The position numbers were made by a program, and so were the translations under genes. The notes below the pieces were generated by a model that saw nothing but the letters and a program-made list of their open reading frames with translations, was not told where the DNA came from and made no database searches. A stretch of DNA of 64,000 nt, from NCBI GenBank assembly GCA_025917655.1, contig CP084618.1, forward strand, positions 1,054,001 through 1,118,000. Direction: 5' to 3'. Positions 22,601-43,743 of this stretch are shown piece by piece (the first letter of the stretch is position 1; each line of letters opens with the position of its first letter). The stretch comes from Chlorella sorokiniana (lineage: Eukaryota; Chlorophyta; Trebouxiophyceae; Chlorellales; Chlorellaceae).

Positions 22601-25600
22601 CGCAGCGCCGCCTGCTGTCACAGGCTCGTGAACACAGCGCCGCCTGCTCTGCGCCCCTCTTCCCCCCCCGGCAGACCCTGCTGGCGGCGGCGGGCAGCTG
22701 GTCCTGGAGCTGCGTCCCGCTGACCGGGACCACCTGTCGGCGGCGGCGCCCGCATCGCCATCCCCAACTTTGTGGAGGGGCTGGGTGAGCGGCGTGGGAG
22801 CAGGGGAGGGGGTGAAGGCGGGCAGATCAGCCCACGCGTTGGTGGCTGCGGCTGCGGGTGCGGGTTTGGGGTGAGAGGCGCACCCGCAGCGCCCCCTTTT
22901 CCGGGGCCCCGCTGCTCCTGCCAACCGCCTGCCGCCCCTCACCCCCACCCCCTGCTCGTGCTCCCCCGATCCCCCCTTGCACCAGAGCCCGCCGAGCTGG
23001 CGGCCATCAAGGGCCTCTACTTTGCCGTCGCTCGCCGTGTGCCCGCCTCCCCGCAGCCCGCCGCCGCCGTTGGGGGCGACGACGAGCCGAGCCTGGCCAC
23101 GCCCCCATGAGCGCCGACCACGTGGTGAAGGTGCGGCTGCTTCAGCTTCAGCTGTGCACCCACTGCCGCCCTGGCTGCACTGCACTCAACTGCCCTGGTT
23201 TCACTGCACTCGCTGCCTTGGTTGCACTGGACTCGCTGCCTTGGTTTCACACCAGCGTCGCAAAGCCAGCTCATGGTCTCGTTGCTGCACGGCGAGGCCC
23301 TGCCCACCGCCGCTCGCCGCGCTCAGCGCAGCAGGCCCCGGCCCTGTGTCGCCGCCCTGCCTGCCCCTGTCGGCCCAACCCGTGGGCCCCCCACCCCCCA
23401 CCCCAACCCAATCCACCCCAGCCCCAGCCCCAACCCCACCCACCCACCCACCGCCCCACCACCACCCCAAGCGCACACACACGGCAGCCATCCACCCGCT
23501 TCCCTACACACCAAGGCCCTGCTCTGTGCCCTGCCCCTGCCCCCTGCCGCCGCCTGCAGCGCACACCTACCCGGACTCAGGCCCCTGGTCTGCCCCCGCT
23601 GTCGTCTCCCCCGCCCTGCACAGCTTCGGCCTGGTGAGCCGCCGCCCCTCCGCCGCCCGCTGCCCCCCTCCTGCGCCTGCTTGTGCGTGGTTCCGCCGGG
23701 CGCATGCCCGCGGCCCGCGCGCGAGCCCCCGCCCCAGCCACCAGCGCCCGCCCGCCTGCCCCGCCACCCTTCTTCCCCCTCCTCTTTCCTCCTGCAGGAC
23801 TGCCCCGAGCAGCTGGCTGGACTGGAGCTGGGCCCCATGCTGGGCAGGTGGGCGGCGGGGGAGGCGGGTGCGGCCCCAACACCCGCACGGCCGCCCGCTG
23901 CGCTCCTGCTCCTTGCCTGCGTCGGAGGTTGAGCGGGGCCGCGCCCGCCCGCTCGCTCGAGCGCAGCAGCGCGGCTGGCCGGCGGCGGCGCTGACGGGCG
24001 CTCTCTGCCGTGCCCTGCCGCAGGGGCGCGGTGGGCAAGGTGTACCGCGGCACATGGCCGAACCAGAGCGGTACCGTGGCAGTCAAGGTGCGTATTGCAA
24101 GGGCGCGGAGTTGTGGTGGTGTATGCATGTCTGCCTGTGTGTGTGTGGGGGTGTGTAGCCGGTGGTGGGACGGCACGTGTTCTGTCGCGGAACCATAAAC
24201 CACCTGCGCTGCCCGCCCTCCCGCCCGGCCACCTGGCAGGCCTCCCGCCGTGCTGGTCCTGCCTGCCCCGCGTGCGTCGCACACCCCACACACCCCACAG
24301 CCGTTGTTTTTGAAGTTTCAATGTTTGATTGGAGGGCCGGTCTCATTTTGCCTATCGACCCGCCGCAGATCATGGAGATGCTGGTGGACCCGGCCGACTC
24401 TGAGCCCAAGGGGCCGGTGGTGGAGGCGCTGCTGAGGTGGGGAGCCCAGGGGGCACAGCTGAGCCGGCAGCAGCGGCAGGGCAGCCCAGGCAGCGCGGCG
24501 CCGGCAGAGTGCGGGCCGCCCATCGCCGGCAGCGGCGTCCAAGGCTGTTGCTGCGGCAGGGGGCGAGCGCGCGCGCGTCAGCCTGGCAGCAGGGCTGGGC
24601 GGAAGCAGCTGGTTCCATGCAAGGGCTGGGGGCACCGCTCTGGGGGCCCTCTTGCCCGCCCCCCACACACACCGCCCCACCCCGCCCCACCCACGCACCC
24701 ATGCCCTGCCCCTGCCTGCAGCAAGCGGCTGCGCCACCCCACGTCGTGGAGACCTTTGACTTTGCGGTCAGGCCGGTGGCGGCGAGCGAGGTGGGGGCCC
24801 ACGGGGATGGAGGATGACCTGGAACCCGCCTGCCAGCCCGCCTGCCTGCCTGCCTGCCTGCCTGGGCGCTCTGGGGGCCGTGGTGGGGCGTGCAGCCGGC
24901 CTGGGGGCTGGTGGAATGCCCAGGCAGGCAGGCCGCCAAAGCTGCCTGCACGCCCCCACAGGCCCCCGCGCATACAGCCCTCTCCTGCCCAGCTGTGCCT
25001 CCAGTGCTGCTTGCAACCCCTCGACCCTCCGCTCCACCCCCTTCTCCCTCCCCCCTCTCCCTCCGCCTTCTGTCCTCTCAAACATCCACCCACCCACCCA
25101 CCCACCCACCTGCCCACCGCGCAGCCCTCCTGGGCGGATGAGGAGCTCAGCTGCTGGGGGACCTGGCCGATCCGTACCCCGCCAAGCAGGCGCAGCAGCA
25201 GCAGCAGCTGTGGATCGTGCAGCAGGTGCGCTTTGTGCGCTTTGTGGCAGTGGGGGTTGTGGGTGGGGTGGGGGCGTGGCAGGTGTCGCCCGTCGCCTTT
25301 GGCAGAGCATGCCTGCGCTTGTGCGGTGCTTGCGGCACCGCCCGAAGCTGCCGCCCCGCGCGGCAAGAAGAGCAGCCGCGCCGCCCGCCGCCCCTGGCCG
25401 TACCGTCGCCGCACCCTCACCGTGCCGCCCCTGCACCGCCCGCGTACCGCCGCAGTACTGCGAGCACGGCACCCTGGGCGACGCCATCGACCGCGGCTGG
25501 CTGCGCCACTCGCGCTCGCCCTCGGCTCCGCCCAACATGCGCGTGCTGCTGGCCACGGCACAGGTGGGCTGCTGCCTTCCCACTCCTTTCCTCCCCTGCG

Positions 25601-27569
25601 AGCCTGCCCCCTCTCTGTGTGTGCCGCCCGCTCGCGAGGGCAGACGTTGCCGCTACTCTGGGGATGAGGACGCGGCTCTCTCTCCACCGCTGCACCACCC
25701 CTCACGGTCATATGCCTCCAGCCTTGGTGGCGGTTCCCGTCGTGGCTCGCGCCGCCCGCATCAACTGAGCCCCCCGCCCCCTGCCCCTGCCGCCCGCTTG
25801 CCTCCCCGCAGGAGATTGCGGGGGCGCTGGCCTACCTCCACTCCGAGGGCGTGCTGCACGGCGACCTCACCCCGGCCAACGTGCTGCTGGCGGCGGCGGC
25901 CGGCGGCGCCGCGCCCGCCAAGGGCGCGGCGCGCGCAAGGACGAGCGCGGATTCACCGCCCTGGTGCGCGCCCTGTTTTTTTTTTTGTTTTCCCTCCGCG
26001 AGTGTGCATGGTGCTGGGTTGGAGTATGGGGTCGAGGAAGGGCGGGAGTGTGTGTCTGTGTGGTGTGTGTTTCGTGTGTGTTTCGTGTGGGTGGGGTGGG
26101 GGGGGGCCGCGGCGCGGCGGCTTCAGCTGACGCTGGAATCAACCTCTGGGTCGCAAGCGGCGGGAGGCGGCCTGAACTTGGCGGCCTGAACTAGGCCGTC
26201 TGCCATGGGCAGCGTCCCCGGCTGCCGCCCTTCTCGACCCGCGGCTCTGGCTCTGGCTTTGGGCCCCTACACCCAACCCCTACACACACGCCACACCCAC
26301 CACACTATCACTCTCCCCACACACTCCCCCAAACCCCTCACACACACACACACACACTCGTCCCCTTGGCCGCCGCCAGGTGGGCGACTTTGGGCTGGCG
26401 CGCGTGCTGGACACATCCGCCACCCAGCTGCAGACCGGCACCTTTGGCACGGGTGGGCGGACGGCGGGGAGGGGCTGCTGGGCGGCTGCTGCTGTGCTGT
26501 GTGTGTGTGTGTGCACGCGTTTGTTTGATTGTGCGTGTGTGTGCGTGTGTGTGTTTTGCGCCCCACCTGGCTGCCACTCCCCTTGAACCCGACTCCAACC
26601 CCTCCCAGTCAACCACCGTGTCCCAACCCCGCGCCCGCACAGCCCACACACACATACACACACACACATGGAAACATACACACTGATCCCCCCAACCCAC
26701 CCCCTCCTGGCAGTGACCCACATGCCCCTGGAGCTGATCCAGCAGCAGCTGCTCACCCGGGCCACCGACGTCTTCTCCTTCGGCGTGCTGCTCTGGGAGG
26801 TGCGGCGCCGACGCTGCGCTGGGCCTGCTGGGCTCGCTGGGCTCGCTGGGTCGGGCGGCGGCGGCGGCGCTGCCGGGCCTGCTGGGGGCCTGCTGGGGCT
26901 GGGAAGCGAAGACCTGCACTGTGGCGAGCAGATACCGGGGGCTGCGGCCTGTGGCAGGTTTGGATTCTCTGCGAGGCACAGGGGCCCCTTTTCGGCAGCC
27001 ACACCCAGGCGGCAGTTGTTGTTTCCCCACACACACAAACACAAATACAACCGCCCCCCCTTCCGGCCCCCGCAGATGTACAACGGCAAGCGCGCCTGGG
27101 CGGGCAAGTCTGCGGTGCAGATCCTGTACGGCCGCACCGCTCGCGGCCTGCGCCTGCCCATCCCCGCCGACTGGCCCGCCGGATTCCGGGTGAGGCGGCT
27201 TTGGGGGTGGCGGGGCGGCGCTGCCTCGCTGCCACGGCCACCGCCCACGGGGGTGTGGGGGTGGGGGGGGAAGGGGCGGGCTCATGCGCCCTGCTGCAGG
27301 CCAGACCCCCTGCACCTGTCCTCCTCTCAAGCAGCTCCAAGCGTGCATCGTTTCTTCTCACTGGCTCAGTTCCCCCCCCCCACACCCACACACACACACA
27401 CACACACACACTCGTCATTGTCTGCATCGTTCAACTGCCCCCTCCCCGCTTATCATTCTCCATTCTCGAGCAGGCGCTGGTGGAGGACTGCCTTGCCGAC
27501 GACCACAGCCGCCGCCCCGCGATGGAAGAGGTGCAGGCCCGCCTCGCCGAGCTGGCGGAAGACGAGTGA
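19639..27569 (+). CDS. GAF-PAS sensor protein kinase (TKL-like, non-RD)
   Basis: Multi-domain signalling kinase. A candidate first exon (19639-19706) begins MGCAQSTP, a typical N-myristoylation/palmitoylation start, suggesting membrane attachment. Exons 19857-20028, 20245-20320, 20679-20757, 21057-21207, 21490-21559 and 21717-21826 build a GAF domain (EAEADRLQALL, DERRFDTITSLLKEMF, VPMALVSLIDDDKLVFKS, SEGHVLGSLGIMDIKPR). A PAS domain follows from 22028 (AQEGWPLLYANQEWCSLTG, FWSLF, IAIPNFVEGL). The kinase domain runs from 23798: GPMLGRGAVGKVYRGTW, VAVK, YCEHGTLGDAI, a catalytic loop HGDLTPANVLL (25812-25963), DFGLARVL (26380-26452), PLELI and FSFGVLLWE (26714-26799), then 27076-27189 and 27474-27569 with RRPAMEEVQ and the stop. 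Some ten one-base breaks occur, mostly in G or C runs. The first-exon phase does not match, so the start is inferred. GAF and PAS ligands are unknown. Confidence 0.85.
20321..20500 (+). repeat. 15-bp minisatellite starting at a 5' splice site
   Basis: Twelve consecutive 15-bp units begin at the first base of the intron after the exon ending at 20320. Two unit types alternate irregularly, GTGGGTGCTGCTGCT and GTGGGTGCTGCCTGG, with the last four units diverging. Almost every unit starts with the donor-like GTGGGT. There is no stop in the exon frame, so each unit would read as VGAAA or VGAAW if retained. Confidence 0.95.
27381..27411 (+). repeat. CA microsatellite in the last intron of the sensor kinase
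   Basis: A near-perfect CA dinucleotide tract preceded by a C run. It lies about 60 bases upstream of the final acceptor (exon start 27474). Similar CA tracts precede many acceptors in this window. Confidence 0.9.
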
Positions 27570-28266
27570 GGGGGCGCAGCCAGCACTGCTGCTGGCACGG
27601 CAGCGCCACAGCGCCGCCCACGCCCACCAGCCTGGTAGCACCCGGTGCCCGGCCCCGGCGCCCGGCCTGGCGGCAGCGACCGGCGGCGGCTGCTCCCGTC
27701 CGTGCACCGGTTTCCGGCGCTGCGCGGGCTGGCGACGGCGCCCGCCCAAGCAGCGCGCTGGCCGGGCGGTGTCTCCGGGGCATCCCCTGCTGCTCCTCCT
27801 ATTAAGAGGGAAGCTTCCCACTCATCTGCTGCAGCGCCCTGCGCCCCGTTGTACCCCCCCCCCTCCCCCGCACGCCCTTGAGCCAGTGCGTGCCACAAGG
27901 CGCTTTTCATCCATGCTGCAGTGCGCGGCACACCTCCCCATAATGCCTGTGATCCCCACCCTCCTGACGATTGAGACGCTTGATAGCTTCCAAATTACTT
28001 CAGAATCTCCCATTCAAGCCTGCCCTTTTTGCGAATAAATGGCAACCTTTTCATCCCATGCCGAAGCACATACACACACCGCCCCCTGCCGCGCGACTGG
28101 ACCGCGCCGGGCTGCATGGCGGCCCTCTCAAGTGGGAGCGCTGGGCGGTGCTTTCTAATACTTTCCTGCTGTAAGACATCCGCTCCTTGTTTGGGGGAAA
28201 GGCGGACACCTCGTGACCAAGTGCCATCGCGCCGGCAGCCTGTCAGCGTGTTGCGAAAGCGCCACC
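27570..28266. other. Convergent intergenic region (3' ends)
   Basis: Holds the 3' ends of the sensor kinase (+) and the membrane protein (-). On the plus strand a TGTAA, the poly(A) signal known from volvocine green algae, occurs at about 28170, and AATAAA occurs near 28034. Which one is used cannot be decided from sequence. No gene is seen. Confidence 0.5.
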
Positions 28267-31251
28267 TCAGCGGGCGAGCTGCGGCGCAGCCGACAGCAGC
28301 ACCGACATGCCGGCTGCGAGGGGCAGCATCACCAGCAGCCTCGCCAGCGCATGGCCGCGGGGATGCACCTGGAGGGAGGACAGGCAGGAGAGCTGACTGG
28401 CCGACTGGCCGGCAGGCGGCTTTACGTGAGAGCAGTGTTCTTTGCGCGCCCCCACCACGATTCACCACACACACACACAAACACTGCCCCCAGCCCACCC
28501 ACCACATTGTGCATGGCTCGAATGCGGCGCAGGCGCGCGTCCGTCGCGGGGATGGCGCCGCCGCGGGCAGCTGCAAAGCGCTCGGCGTGCCTGGCGTGGT
28601 CGCACATCACAAGCACCTGCGGCGCCACGCAGCCGCTGAACACTTGCAGGCTCGCCGTGTAAAACGCGCACGCCTGCACAGGGGGAAGAGGGGCGCGTGT
28701 GCGCGCGTCTGGAAACAGAGGATGGGGCGGATGGGGGGGCTGGCTGGCAGGACAACTTTGGGGGGATTCAGGCGCAGCACACTTGGTCTGGCTGCGTTTC
28801 GGCCCGCATGCGTATGCGCTCGCTGCCACTGGTGCCGCCGCCGCCTGCCCGTGGCTGAGGCGGTGCAGGCGCAGGGGATGCCCGCCAGGTTCAGGTGCGT
28901 CATGTACTGCAGCAGGCAGCCCGGCGGCGACGCTTGCGGTGAGAGCCAGCTTTTCCGCTCGGGGGACCCTGATACGCGCCGCGCGCACTCCGCAGGCAGG
29001 AAGCAGGCAGCACGGCTGGCAGGCAGGCACCCTGTCGAGACGCCTCCTGCCCCCATGGCTTGAGACAGCGTAATCGAGCTTTGTGGGCTGGATGGGCCCC
29101 AGCCTGGGCCCCGGGGGATGGGAGGCGGCCAGCTTCGCCCCCGGCCAGCGGCAGGCAGCTGCAGCGCTCGTGAGCCGAGGGGGTCACCGGGGAGCGGCAC
29201 AGGGCCAGGTTGCGAGGCACCAGCAGCGCCAGCGAGGCCGCCTGCACCGCCGCGCTGAGCCGCCCCTCGACGTGGAAGGCCAGGTTGAGGAAGGCCTGAG
29301 GGTGTGGGTGGTGGTGTTTTGTGTGTGTGTTTGTGTGTGTGTATGTGGTGGGTGGTGTATGTGTGGTACCACCAGTGGGTGGGTGGGGGTCGGTGGGTGC
29401 ACAGGTGGAGGTTGGGTGGGGCCATGGAGTGGCCCCCAGGCGGAGGAAGGAACACACTCCCAGCATGTCATGTGCATGAAGGGGGCGGGGTGCCCCGATG
29501 GCAACTGCATTTGTCCCCAGAATTTCCATGCACCAGAGAGCATAAGCACGATCTGCAATCTGGCCGGCACGTGCACAGCGCAAGTGGGCGACCGGCAGCG
29601 GGGGCCTCCCTGCCGCAAACTTTGCTCTGTTGAGAGCTGCCCCTTGGGAACCCTCCCCAAACAGCGGCAGCGCGGCCGGTTTGAAGAGCTCGGTTGGGCC
29701 GCTGACGCAGCGACAGGTGGCGCCCTCGCAGATGCGGCGGCAGGCGGCGCGGCAGCAGCGCCCAGGCCGCAGCCGCGGGGCGGTCGCAAAGCACTGCCCG
29801 CTGGTCCGGCAGCCGGCTTCGGCTCCGCCCCGCCTCACCAGCATCATGCAGTAGTCGCCGTAGCTGCATCCGCAGAAGGTGATCGGTGGGGGAAGGGGGG
29901 GGTGGGGGCAGGGCCAAAGAGGCTTAGCCAGCGGCATCGAGGCGTCGCCGCCGCAGCAGCTTTGCCCATTCCGTGCATTCCGGCCACAAGCGGGGCCGTC
30001 TGGCGAGCCGCGAGTGTGTGGCGCTCACAGGATGTGCAGCAGCGCGCGCAGCAGGCTCCACCGCGCCCTCAGCGGGCCCTGGATCTCCTGCGCAGCGCGG
30101 CGGCGGCATAAGGCGGCCCTCTGGCGTCTGGCGTCGGTGGACTGTGCGGCCCAGAACCTGCCTCAAAACCCTTGGCGGCGAAAATTTGATGGGAGGCCTT
30201 GACGGGAGTCGCGCACAGGGGGAGGAGGGGGAGCAGGGCATGGGGCGAGGCTGCCAGCCACCGGCGGTGTGCGGCAGCTGGCCGACACATGCAGGCGTGC
30301 GACAAAAAGGTGTGCCCCCCCCCCAACCCCCACCCCACACAGACACACACACAAACACACACAACACGAGGGCGCACCTCCAGCACCAGGGCGGTGTGGA
30401 GGCGCAGGAGCGGCGAGGACACGGCGGCGAGGCGCAGCGCCGCCAGGTAGCCGCGCCGCCGCTCCAGGAACTCCCGGCTGCCCGCCGCCGCCGCCACGAC
30501 GAGCAGCATGCTGGTGAGCAGGGCGATGTGCAGCAGCTGCGTGGGGGGTTGGGTGTTAGGAGGAGGCAGGGAGCGTGCGGCGGTGGGCGCCAGCCGCGCG
30601 GCTGCCCCACATCAGGCGCCGCTGCAGCCAGCTGGGCGGGCAGGCAGCGGCGCTGGCAGTCGAGCGACTCTGTCTGGGCGTCGGATGGCTGCGGCTCTGG
30701 AAACTTGAACGGCGCCGGGTGGCGAGCCGCGAGGTTGGGCTGCCCACGCAGGGGGCAGGAGCCGCCAGTGTGCAGAAGCCAAGGGAAGGGGGGGCGGGCT
30801 CTCCCGACGACAGCCCACCTCCCAGGGGGTCAGGTCTCTGACCAGCCGGAGCGGGGTGCGCCACACCAGAGCCGCGCTCAAAGACAGCAACACCAGCGCC
30901 GCCAGCCTGTCGCGCCCGCCCAGCTGGTGCTGCCTGCATGCGGGGCGGGGCGTCGGTGGGCGGATGGTGCGTGGGATGGAAGTGTTGGGAAGGGAACGGC
31001 CTTGGCGATGGGGGCATGAAAGGCGGCGGAGCGAGCTGAATGCTGCCTCAGCCCAACCGAGCAGCTGGCTGGCGAGCGCCGCCCAGTGCCGCCGCCCGCT
31101 GCTCGCACCTCTCCTCGTCGAACCCCCTCCAAGGGTCGTCCCTGGCATCTCCTGGGTTAGGTCCGTGCGGTTCAGGGGTGCCGCGGCCCTCTGGAGCTTG
31201 GGCCTCGCCGGGCCGGCTTGAGCCGGCGGGCTCCTCCGCGTTGCTGGACAT
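28267..31251 (-). CDS. Multi-pass membrane protein, function unknown
   Basis: About nine exons. The first (31251-31109) starts MSSNAEEPAG and encodes a soluble acidic N-terminus. Then 30933-30819 (DRLAALVLLSLSAALVW), 30536-30378 (LLHIALLTSMLLVVAAAAGS, a long helix) and 30087-30029 (WSLLRALLHIL) follow, all joined in phase. Next comes a cysteine-rich exon from about 29860 (YGDYCMML, then repeated C-x(3,4)-C spacing), an exon near 29298 (FLNLAFHVEGRLSAAVQAAS), one near 28920 (LLQYMTHLNLAGIPCACTAS), one near 28675 (FYTASLQVFSGCVAPQVLVM) and the last ending at 28267 (LLVMLPLAAGMSVLLSAAPQ). Six or so hydrophobic segments suggest an integral membrane protein. No transporter or enzyme signature is recognised. 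The family looks green-algal from its style. It lies head-to-tail with the MAP3K gene upstream. Exon limits between 28420 and 29860 are approximate. Confidence 0.6.
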
Positions 31252-31818
31252 GACAGGCTGTGCTTCGCCCCTCGATCGCAAGCGAAGCGAAATTAGGCAC
31301 AGACAAGGGCCGATCCCGAGGCTTCCAAGGACCATCGTCAAGTGCCCACCTGCTTCGCTTCAGGTGCAAAGCCTGCTGCAAGCCCAGATCCGGCCTTCTT
31401 GCCAGGCAAGCGGAGCCCCTGCCGCACGCGACATCCAAGGCTGGCGGGAGCACGCTGCAGCCGCTGCGAGAAGAGCCGCGGATGGAGCTGCCATGGGTTG
31501 CCGCAGCGGCGGAACCCGCCGCCATGTTCCCTTCCCTGTTCCCCCCCGCGGCGCGTCACCTCTGCTGTGCACCCCACGCAGCCCTCCGTTGCACGTTTCA
31601 GAGCTCAGGGAAGGCGGGCACGCGGATCGGAGTTAAACGTGTGTGTGTGTGTGTGTGTGCGTGTGTGTGTGTGTGGGGGGGGACGGCCGCAGAAGCGCCG
31701 CTGCTCTGCTGCCGGCAGGGCCCAGCGCCGTCGGCGGGCCCAACACTTGTGTCTGCCCTTCCGTCCGCCGCACCCCCGCCCCCTCCCAAGCCCTCCCCAG
31801 CCCCGCCGCCGCCTCTGT
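31252..31818. other. Intergenic region with GT microsatellite
   Basis: Lies between the 3' end of the MAP3K gene and the start of the membrane protein, both on the minus strand. It contains a GT repeat at 31639-31675 (one C interruption) followed by a G run. The part next to 31251 should be the membrane-protein promoter. No TATA box or coding signal is seen. Confidence 0.5.
31639..31675. repeat. GT dinucleotide microsatellite
   Basis: About 18 GT units with one GC interruption at 31659-31660, ending in a G run. Located between genes. Confidence 0.95.
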
Positions 31819-43009
<11,191 letters not shown>

Positions 43010-43743
43010 GTTTGATGATCGCACGAACCCAACCTCCCGGAGAGCCTGATCAACACCAGCGGCTGTGCCGGCAAGTTGGTTCGGCCATGGAACGACTGTT
43101 GCGTTGCGAGGGCCGAGGACGCGGCAAATGAGTCAACGACGAGAACCCGAATTGGCTGGAGCACCCTGCAGCAGCAGACCGGGCCATGCTGCCATGTTGA
43201 GTTGGCGCTGCAGCGCGCCGCAGCAGCGGAAGCGGCGCAGGTTGCAGCACGTCGTCACATGGGGGAAAACAGTGGCAGATCTGCAGACGAGCGTATCATG
43301 ACATACACTGTGAATCCATGCTGTGGAAGGGCAAGAGAGTAGCACGGTCGGAGCAGCGGTTCACAAGGTCTGTGCTGGGCGTATCGCAGACGAAAGTTGC
43401 CTCAACGGCAGGCAACCGGCGCTCTTGCGTGTGAGGTTCAACGTGTAGGATGTGCTCGCAATTGGCAGGTGCAGCGCTTGGTGCTCAAGGCAAGAAGCAA
43501 AGTACAAGGACATGAAGCAGCAAATCTGTGACAGGGCGCATCGTTGTGAGACTCTGCTGCTGCCGGCTCAGCTGCCAGCTCGAATTTGATGCTGCTTGGT
43601 TGGGCCACCCACGCTGCATTCAGCCACGATTCATTGTCGATTGGCGGATTTGCCCAGAATCCGCGTTTCGCATCGATCAGATGTGGCTCCATGACGTTTG
43701 ATGGCAATGTACTGGCGGCGTCCTGCCGCTGGTACCTGCACAA
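43010..43743. promoter_or_regulatory. Divergent promoter region, MAP3K (-) and KUP (+)
   Basis: 734 bp separate the two ATG codons, so the region must carry both promoters and both 5' UTRs unless an upstream non-coding exon exists. It is less GC-rich than the genes. No TATA box, initiator or known alga-specific element is evident, and no coding signal is seen. Confidence 0.5.
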
